Origin: an uncultured Jannaschia sp.
GTDB lineage: Bacteria; Pseudomonadota; Alphaproteobacteria; Rhodobacterales; Rhodobacteraceae
Direction: 5' to 3'
Assembly (NCBI GenBank): GCA_947494145.1
Contig: CANLTZ010000016.1
Span: forward strand, 53,470 to 117,469
DNA: 64,000 nucleotides
Numbering within the stretch: position 1 is the first letter of the stretch; each line of letters begins with the position of its first letter. The translations under genes were made by a program, and so were the position numbers. This document shows, one piece after another, positions 58,421 to 64,000 of the stretch. The notes below the pieces were generated by a model that worked only from the letters and a program-made list of their open reading frames with translations, searched no databases and was not told where the DNA came from.

Positions 58421-59113
58421 TCAGGTCGCAGCGAGCGCGTCCTCCGGCGGGTAGAGGAAGGCCGTCGATCCCGTCTCGACTTGATCGTAAAGATCGATGA
58501 TGTGGGCCATGACCATGCGCACGCAGCCCGAACTCGCCCGCCCGCCGATCGACCGGGCCTCCGGCGAGCCGTGGATCCGCAGGTAGGTGTCCCGCCCGCC
58601 CTCGTAGAGATACAGCGCGCGGGATCCGAGCGGGTTCAGCGGGCCACCGTCCACGCCGCCCGCGAACTGTCCATAAATCTCCGGGTCGCGCGCGATCATG
58701 TTCCGCGTCGGACGCCAGACGGGCCATCGCGCCTTGCGCCGGATGGCATAGATGCCCGGTTCGTAAAGATCGCCGCGTGCGATGGCCACGCCATAGCGGA
58801 TGGCCGTCCCGCCGGGGCGGATGTGATAGAGGTACCGGGCCACGGCGTCGACATGGACGTCCCCCGGCAGGAGGCCGGGCTTCGCCTCGACGACCCGGGG
58901 CAGGAAGCGCTGATCGATGCCCCAGGGATTGGACGTGGCAGGATCGTAGTCGGCCGGCGTCACCTGCGCGTCCCACGCCTTCCACATGTCCCGATCCGAG
59001 ATCGGCGCGCGCCCCTCGACGCCGACGGGAAGGGTCTGCGCGAGGCTCGGCCCCGCGATTGGTGCGGAGAACAGCGCAGCCGCCGCCCCGATGAAGTGTC
59101 GCCGTGTCAGCAT
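58421..59113 (-). CDS. Exported L,D-transpeptidase (YkuD family), island copy B
   Basis: A 230-residue enzyme, similar along its length to 404-1045 (start LTRRHFIGAAAALFSAPIA; core WDAQVTPADYDPATSNPWG). Catalytic motif: HGSPEARSIGGRASSGCVRM. The convergent lipoprotein partner is 15 bases away. It sits in the copper block but has no clear CueR-type site of its own within 100 bases upstream. It probably substitutes for or supplements the chromosomal enzymes under metal stress (inference). Confidence 0.88.
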   Translation of the reverse strand: MLTRRHFIGAAAALFSAPIAGPSLAQTLPVGVEGRAPISDRDMWKAWDAQVTPADYDPATSNPWGIDQRFLPRVVEAKPGLLPGDVHVDAVARYLYHIRPGGTAIRYGVAIARGDLYEPGIYAIRRKARWPVWRPTRNMIARDPEIYGQFAGGVDGGPLNPLGSRALYLYEGGRDTYLRIHGSPEARSIGGRASSGCVRMVMAHIIDLYDQVETGSTAFLYPPEDALAAT

Positions 59114-59226
59114 TCCGGTTCCTCCGTTCTGGCAGCCGTCTGCTACTCGACACGGTTGCTTGGCATCCAGCGCCGGAAGGCAAGGACATACGCGGTGCGG
59201 CGACGTGACGGGACGCGTCCGGCGGA

Positions 59227-59715
59227 TCATGCCTCTCTGGAACGCCCCGCCAAGTAGAAGGCCGCGATCCACGCCGCGGCGAGGAGAACGCTGAGAATGG
59301 CGTTCCAGCTTGCCATCGAGAGCGACATGAACTCCCAGACGACTTCGTCGCAAAGGACGAGCGTCTCGGCCGTTTCGAAGGAAAGAAGATCGGCGCCGGT
59401 CATCGCGGAGAGGTCCGACGCGCCGCCGGTGCAGGTGGAAGGACCTTCCCACCAGCCGCGCTCCACCCCGGTATGGAACATGCCGAGGCCCGCTGTCGTC
59501 ATCGCCGCCAACGCCCCGAGCGCCAGGATCGCCCGCCCCCGTCCCAGGAACAGGAGCACCACGCCGAGCGCGATCGCCACGCCGTGCGGGTAGCGTTGCC
59601 AGATGCACATGGTGCACGGCAGGTAGCCTGCGAGCTGATAGAGATACGCGCCCCCCAACAGGGCCGCCGATCCGATCGCTGCGGTGTATCCAAGATGCAA
59701 AGACGTGCGGTTCAT
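59227..59715 (-). CDS. DsbB-family disulfide bond formation protein, copy 2
   Basis: A 162-residue membrane protein with four helices. CTMC (in LPCTMCIWQRYPH) is the first cysteine pair, and a later STCTGG and VLCDEV form the second. It resembles 8368 but is diverged. GAGGAGC precedes the ATG. It is divergent from the DsbA/ScsC-like gene at 59965 across a 249-base gap that contains CueR-type site J. The two would form the DsbB/DsbA oxidation pair of the copper block. Confidence 0.85.
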   Translation of the reverse strand: MNRTSLHLGYTAAIGSAALLGGAYLYQLAGYLPCTMCIWQRYPHGVAIALGVVLLFLGRGRAILALGALAAMTTAGLGMFHTGVERGWWEGPSTCTGGASDLSAMTGADLLSFETAETLVLCDEVVWEFMSLSMASWNAILSVLLAAAWIAAFYLAGRSREA

Positions 59716-59903
59716 GCGGTGCTCCTCCTCGCTGGCCGGGCCCATGGCAGATGGGCCGCTGGCCCCCATCCAGCCCCCGCGCCAAAACTTCGCGGCGGAT
59801 CACAGGCGAGGCAAATTGAAATTGCGTTTAGGACAGAGAACTGCCTGACGCGACCTGTATTTAAAAGACATGCAGGCACCCGATCCATTCGCAATTTTGT
59901 GAC

Positions 59904-59934
59904 TGGACCTTGCGGCGCTGGAAGGTCGCATCAC
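59904..59934 (+). promoter_or_regulatory. CueR-type promoter-operator, site J (DsbA/DsbD operon)
   Basis: TGGACC (59904-59909), TTGC-GGCGCT-GGAA (59910-59923), -10 CATCAC (59929-59934), 19-bp spacer. The dyad ACCTTGCGGCGCTGGAAGGT is nearly symmetrical, so the bound regulator may also affect the divergent dsbB. Confidence 0.7.
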
Positions 59935-59964
59935 ACATTTTTGGGTGACGAGAAGAGAAGAGCC

Positions 59965-60738
59965 TTGGCGGAATCACGACGTAACCTGCTGATCGGCGCG
60001 CTGGCGATCGCGGGTGGATATGCGGCGCTGAGGTTCGGACCGCCGGCGGTGGCCGAGATCTTCGCCGGGGATCTGGAGTTCGAACCGGTCGCGCGACCGG
60101 CCGGCTTCCGCCGGATCGCCGGCGGCGACAGTTCGACGGGGTTCGACCTGTTCCTCGGCCTTGACGACGATCCCGGCCTGGACACCGGCGCGGCCTTGGA
60201 GCGGGTGAGCGCACAGCCGTGCGAAGCGCTTTACGGCGACGACCGCGATCCGGACGTCGTTCCGATGGCGTCCTTCTCGGACTACAACTGCCCCTACTGC
60301 CGGGCGCTCACCATCCGGCTGTCGGAGATCGAGGCGGCCTCCGTCGGCCGCGTGCGCATCTCGTGGCACGAACTTCCCCTTCTGGGCGAGGCCTCGATGT
60401 TGGCCGCGCAGGCCGCGCTCGCCGCCAAGCGGCAGGGGGCCTATGTCGCGTTCCACAAGCGCCTGATGCGGTCGCCGTTCCGGACCACCCCGGAATACCT
60501 GAAGGTGCTGGCCGACGATCTGGGCGTCGACAAGACCCGACTGCTCGCGGACATGGACGGCGAAGACGTCCGGCGCGAGCTGCGAGAAAGCAGCGCCTTG
60601 GCCGAACTCTTTGCCTTCGTCGGCACGCCGGCCCTCGTGGTCGGCCGGACGGTCGTGCAGGGCGAGATCAGCGATGCGCGGCTGGAGCGGCTGATCGCGC
60701 GGGAACGGGCGGATGGCCCCATCGAGGCTTGCGCATGA
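59965..60738 (+). CDS. DsbA-like thiol:disulfide protein (ScsC-like)
   Basis: A 257-residue protein starting with TTG at 59965 (AGAAGAGAAG precedes it); no ATG is available before the signal. It has a membrane-type signal (LLIGALAIAGGYAALRFG), an extension, then the thioredoxin fold with CPYC in FSDYNCPYCRALT and a cis-Pro loop in FVGTPALVVGR. ScsC proteins with ScsB provide copper tolerance by keeping thiols reduced. The four-base overlap with the DsbD/ScsB-like gene supports a pair. Confidence 0.82.
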   Translation: MAESRRNLLIGALAIAGGYAALRFGPPAVAEIFAGDLEFEPVARPAGFRRIAGGDSSTGFDLFLGLDDDPGLDTGAALERVSAQPCEALYGDDRDPDVVPMASFSDYNCPYCRALTIRLSEIEAASVGRVRISWHELPLLGEASMLAAQAALAAKRQGAYVAFHKRLMRSPFRTTPEYLKVLADDLGVDKTRLLADMDGEDVRRELRESSALAELFAFVGTPALVVGRTVVQGEISDARLERLIARERADGPIEACA

Positions 60739-62834
60739 TCCGGCTGGCCGGACTCGTCCTGTCGCTGGCCTTGCTCGGCGGCGGGGGCGCCATCGCCGCC
60801 ACCTCGCAGTCGTATGAGTCCCCCGCACTGACCGCGCGGCTCATCACCGTCGAGGATGGGATCGGGCCCGATGCGGGGACGATCTCGGCGGGCCTCGTCC
60901 TCGATCTGGAGGAGGGCTGGAAGACCTATTGGCGTTCGCCTGGCGAGGTCGGCCTTCCGCCCGAGGTGGACTGGGCCGGCTCGCGGAACGTCGCGTCGGC
61001 GGAGGTCCTCTGGCCCGCGCCCGAGCGCTTCCGCGCCTTCGGCATCGAGAACTTCGGCTATCGCGACGAGGTGGTCCATCCGATCCGCATCGGCCTCGAC
61101 ACGCCGGGGCGACCCGTCGCGTTGCGCGCGGTGATCTCGATGCTCGCCTGCTCGGATATCTGCGTGCCGCTCAGTTTCGACCTGGCCCTCGACATCCCGG
61201 CCGGGGCAGGCATTGATCGGAGCGCGGCCGAGGTGATCGCCGAATGGGTGGAGAAAGTGCCGCTGTCGCCGGAGGCGGCGGGGATGGAGCTTCGCGCCGC
61301 CGCCCTTTCCCCGGACGGCGCTGCCCTGACCGTCGAGCTTGAGCGGGCCGCGGGATGGCGGTCCCCCGACCTCTTCCCGGAACTGGGCGACGGCACCGCC
61401 TTCGGTGCGCCGGATATCCGCGTTTCCGCAAACGGTCGCAGGCTCTGGGCCTCCCTTCCCATCTTGGCACTGGCCGATCCGGCCGCACCGTTGACCCTGA
61501 CGGTCACCGATGGCGCGAACGCCGCGACCTTCGAGGACATCGCGACCGGCGTCGCGGTGCCGGATCCGCCCTATGCGGAGGCGCAGCCGAGACGATCCTG
61601 GTCGGCATTGAGCTGGATCCTCGCCCTCGCCTTCTCCGGGGGGCTTGTGCTCAATGCGATGCCCTGCGTCCTTCCGGTTCTGTCGATCAAGCTGTCTTCC
61701 GCCCTCAGATCGGCGCAGGAGACGCCTGGCCGGGTCCGGACGGGGTTCCTGGTCACGGCGGCTGGCACGCTGGCCTTCATGCTGGCCCTGGCCGGCGGCG
61801 TCATCGGCCTCAAGGGCCTCGGTTACGCGGTCGGATGGGGCACGCAGTTCCAGAACCCCTACTTCCTCATCGTCGTCACCGTGATCCTGACCCTCTTCGC
61901 GGCGTCCTTCTTCGGCCTGTTCGATATCGACCTGCCGCCCGGTCTTGCCACGCGGCTGGCGACGGTGGGAGGCCGAGGCCATGCCGGGGAATTCGCGACC
62001 GGCGCTTTCGCGGCGTTGCTCGCCACCCCCTGCTCCGCACCCCTGCTGGGGACGGCGGTGGCCTTCGCGCTCACGGGCTCCGCATTCGAGGTCGTGGCGG
62101 TCTTCGCCACCATGGGGCTGGGCCTCGCCCTGCCCTATCTGATCGTCGCCGCGCGCCCGGGCGTCGTCTCGGCCCTGCCGCGACCCGGCCGCTGGATGCT
62201 CGCCGTCAAGGCGGTTCTGGGACTTCTTCTGGCGGCCACGGCGATCTGGCTTCTCTGGGTGCTTGCCGGAGTCCGGTCGGAGGCGCTTGCCTGGTCAGTG
62301 GCGGCACTGCTGGTCGGGATGATCGGGCTCATCACCCTGATGCGTGTCCTGCCGTCCGCGCGCGGCTGGGCGATGGCGACGGCGGCGGGCCTCGCGGTCG
62401 CCATGATCGCGCTGCCGGCGCTCATGCAACCGGAGGCTCGCGCCGCAGGTCGCGACGACGTCATTGCATGGGTGCCCTTCGCGCGCGCCGACATCGCCCG
62501 CCATGTGAGCGAAGGCCACGCTGTCCTCGTCGACGTGACCGCCGACTGGTGCCTGACCTGCAAGGCCAACAAGACGCTGGTGCTGGAGCGGGCGCCGGTA
62601 GTGGACGCGCTGGCGGCGCCGTCGGTCGTCGCCATACAGGCCGACTGGACCCGCCCCGATCCTCGGATCGCCGCCTTCCTCGAGGCGCAGGGCCGTTTCG
62701 GCATCCCGTTCAACATCGTCTACGGTCCAGCTGCTCCCGAAGGGATCGCGCTCTCGGAGGTCCTGACGCCCGGAGCCGTCATGGACGCGCTCGGGGCCGC
62801 CCTCGGAACGGAAGTCGCACTTAGATCGGATTGA
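60735..62834 (+). CDS. DsbD/ScsB-like transmembrane thiol reductase
   Basis: A 699-residue protein. A periplasmic N-terminal domain (about 25-280; Cys pair in LACSDICVPLSF), a helical core (about 285-560) with NAMPCVLPVLSIK and ATPCSAPLLG, and a C-terminal thioredoxin domain with DWCLTCKANK. It brings electrons from cytoplasmic thioredoxin to periplasmic partners such as ScsC. The DsbA-like N-domain with a long insertion fits ScsB (suppressor of copper sensitivity) better than DsbD. It is translated with the upstream gene. Confidence 0.88.
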   Translation: MIRLAGLVLSLALLGGGGAIAATSQSYESPALTARLITVEDGIGPDAGTISAGLVLDLEEGWKTYWRSPGEVGLPPEVDWAGSRNVASAEVLWPAPERFRAFGIENFGYRDEVVHPIRIGLDTPGRPVALRAVISMLACSDICVPLSFDLALDIPAGAGIDRSAAEVIAEWVEKVPLSPEAAGMELRAAALSPDGAALTVELERAAGWRSPDLFPELGDGTAFGAPDIRVSANGRRLWASLPILALADPAAPLTLTVTDGANAATFEDIATGVAVPDPPYAEAQPRRSWSALSWILALAFSGGLVLNAMPCVLPVLSIKLSSALRSAQETPGRVRTGFLVTAAGTLAFMLALAGGVIGLKGLGYAVGWGTQFQNPYFLIVVTVILTLFAASFFGLFDIDLPPGLATRLATVGGRGHAGEFATGAFAALLATPCSAPLLGTAVAFALTGSAFEVVAVFATMGLGLALPYLIVAARPGVVSALPRPGRWMLAVKAVLGLLLAATAIWLLWVLAGVRSEALAWSVAALLVGMIGLITLMRVLPSARGWAMATAAGLAVAMIALPALMQPEARAAGRDDVIAWVPFARADIARHVSEGHAVLVDVTADWCLTCKANKTLVLERAPVVDALAAPSVVAIQADWTRPDPRIAAFLEAQGRFGIPFNIVYGPAAPEGIALSEVLTPGAVMDALGAALGTEVALRSD

Positions 62835-62856
62835 TACGCCGCAATCCGAAAGCCGC

Positions 62857-64000
62857 TTATTTCCCATCCAGCGCACGCAGCGCGGGCACCCGTCGCGGAT
62901 CGTCGGACGGCAAGGCACCGACCGCCGCCCGCGCCCGGGTGCGAGCCTCCGCCGCATCCTCCGTCCGCCCCAGCACATCGTAGGCACGCATCAGGCGGAT
63001 CCATCCGTCGAGATCGCCCGGTTCGTCTTCCAGCCGCGCGGCCAACCCTTCGACCATCGACTCGACGAAGGCCATCCGGTCCTCCGGGGCCATGTCTTGC
63101 GCCGCGGCGACGTCTGCCGCGCTCGGCTCCCGCCCGCCGCCGAGCATCGGCGCGTAGCGCGTCAGGTCGAGCGGCGCGTCGCCCGTCTGCTCGCCCAGCC
63201 GGTTGGCCGAGGCGATGAACAGCTCCATCCAAGGCTGGAACCCGTCCGCCGAGTCCAGCCGCTCCACCAGCAGCGCGCGGGCCGTGACGAGCGCGCCTTC
63301 CTGCTCGCGGGCCTGCGACAGGTAGAACACGGCCGCCGGGTTGGCGGAGTCGAGGGCGATGGCCCTGTCGATGACGCGGCGCGCCTTGGGCGTGACGACC
63401 CCGCTCTCGGCGGCGATCAGCGCCTCGGCATAGCGCGACTGCACCGAGGAATCCGCCCCCTCGCGTTCGGCCATGCTGGCGAAGGCGCCGGCCGCGTCCT
63501 CATAGCGGCCCATGTTCATGTAGGTCTGGCCCAGCAGCACCCAGCCCTCGGTCGGGCCGCCCTCCGGGTCGCTTTCGAGCCGCGCCTTCAGCTCGGCGGT
63601 CAGGGCGGCGACCTGCGCCGCCTCGGCCCGCTGCGCGGCGATCTCCTCGGACGGTCGACCCGCGACCTCGGGGGCACCGATCTGGAGGTAGAGAAGCACC
63701 GCCGCCGCGGGTACGGCGACGGCCAGCAGCGCGCCGATCGCGCGGCCCGAGCCCCGGCGCTCCGGCGCCGCCTCCGTCCGGCGCGCCACCGAAAGGAGGC
63801 GGCGCTTGATTTCGATCTCGGCGCCCTCCGCCTCCGCCCCGGAGATCAGGCCCCGGTCGCGGTCCGCTGCCACCTCGGCAAGTTGGTCGGTGAGGATTGC
63901 GACGCTTCCATCGCGCCGGGTCAGGGTCGCGCGACGGCCGCCGAAGCCGAAGAACAGGAACGCGCCGCTTGTCAGGGCGAGTGACGCCAGCAAAATCCAT
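62857..64000 (-). CDS. ccmI: Cytochrome c biogenesis protein CcmI, N-terminus beyond window
   Basis: The open frame continues to the right edge. At the edge is a membrane helix (ILLASLALTSGAFLFFGFG), then a charged loop, a second helix (about 85-105, AIGALLAVAVPAAAVLLYL), and a TPR domain (YMNMGRYEDAAGAFASMAER, VFYLSQAREQEG, WMELFIASANRLGE). CcmI delivers apocytochrome c to the heme-attachment machinery. Location next to four c-type cytochromes is fitting, but ccmI is usually chromosomal, in the ccm operon, so the right side may be near a host ccm region. Confidence 0.85.
   Translation of the reverse strand, partial: WILLASLALTSGAFLFFGFGGRRATLTRRDGSVAILTDQLAEVAADRDRGLISGAEAEGAEIEIKRRLLSVARRTEAAPERRGSGRAIGALLAVAVPAAAVLLYLQIGAPEVAGRPSEEIAAQRAEAAQVAALTAELKARLESDPEGGPTEGWVLLGQTYMNMGRYEDAAGAFASMAEREGADSSVQSRYAEALIAAESGVVTPKARRVIDRAIALDSANPAAVFYLSQAREQEGALVTARALLVERLDSADGFQPWMELFIASANRLGEQTGDAPLDLTRYAPMLGGGREPSAADVAAAQDMAPEDRMAFVESMVEGLAARLEDEPGDLDGWIRLMRAYDVLGRTEDAAEARTRARAAVGALPSDDPRRVPALRALDGK

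Noticed and set aside
60441..61982. Minus-strand frame opposite the ScsB-like gene
   Set aside because: Low-complexity Arg/Gly/Asp-rich translation with no family features; shadow.

Overview
The window looks like part of a conjugative plasmid, or a chromosomal island of plasmid origin, from a GC-rich alphaproteobacterium, most likely Rhodobacterales. The reasons are a RepC-type initiator without repA/repB, a virB-type secretion operon with VirD2-like and VirD4-like mobilisation genes, many twin-arginine and lipoprotein signals, and CcmI at the right edge. No rRNA, tRNA, CRISPR array or recognisable insertion sequence was seen. Taxonomy is inferred from gene content only.

Left block (1-16.0 kb) handles divalent metals and the envelope. 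It holds a ZntA/CadA/PbrA-type P-ATPase, a MerR regulator of the Zn/Cd/Pb type, two CDF exporters, a ZIP transporter, a PCuAC chaperone, three L,D-transpeptidases, an M23 peptidase, LspA, two Sco proteins and a DsbA/DsbB pair. Six promoters carry a -35 element joined to a MerR-type dyad (best form TTGAAC, then CTCTA-N5-TAGAG) and a 19-bp spacer, so the block reads as one metal-responsive regulon.

Middle block (16.3-38.6 kb) is the plasmid core. A minus-strand virB1-virB11 operon includes a small VirB7-like lipoprotein and a second lytic transglycosylase with a VirB5-like N-terminus. Next come small exported proteins, an antitoxin without a toxin, a candidate antisense RNA, repC, a ParA/VirC1-like ATPase with a VirC2-like partner, a repeat-rich non-coding region (likely oriT or partition site), a VirD1/MobC-like accessory protein, the relaxase, the coupling protein, and a PIN-toxin/antitoxin pair.

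Right block (38.7-64 kb) handles copper and periplasmic redox. It holds a Cu-type P-ATPase with YHS domains, two multicopper oxidases, two cupredoxins, a CusF-like protein, CopZ, a DUF411 protein, four c-type cytochromes, a TolC-family lipoprotein, two more L,D-transpeptidases, Dsb/Scs thiol-redox proteins and CcmI. About nine CueR-type promoters (TTGACC, then YTCC-N6-GGAA) are scattered through it, but no CueR gene is in the window. Two decayed genes sit here: a PQQ-dependent sugar dehydrogenase and what looks like a microbial rhodopsin remnant.

Together the genes export metal from the cytoplasm (P-ATPases, CDF), bind or oxidise copper in the periplasm (MCOs, cupredoxins, CusF, PCuAC), keep cysteines correctly oxidised (Dsb, Scs, Sco), and remodel peptidoglycan under metal stress (L,D-transpeptidases). 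An L,D-transpeptidase plus lipoprotein module occurs in both metal blocks as diverged paralogues, which suggests a shared envelope-protection function.
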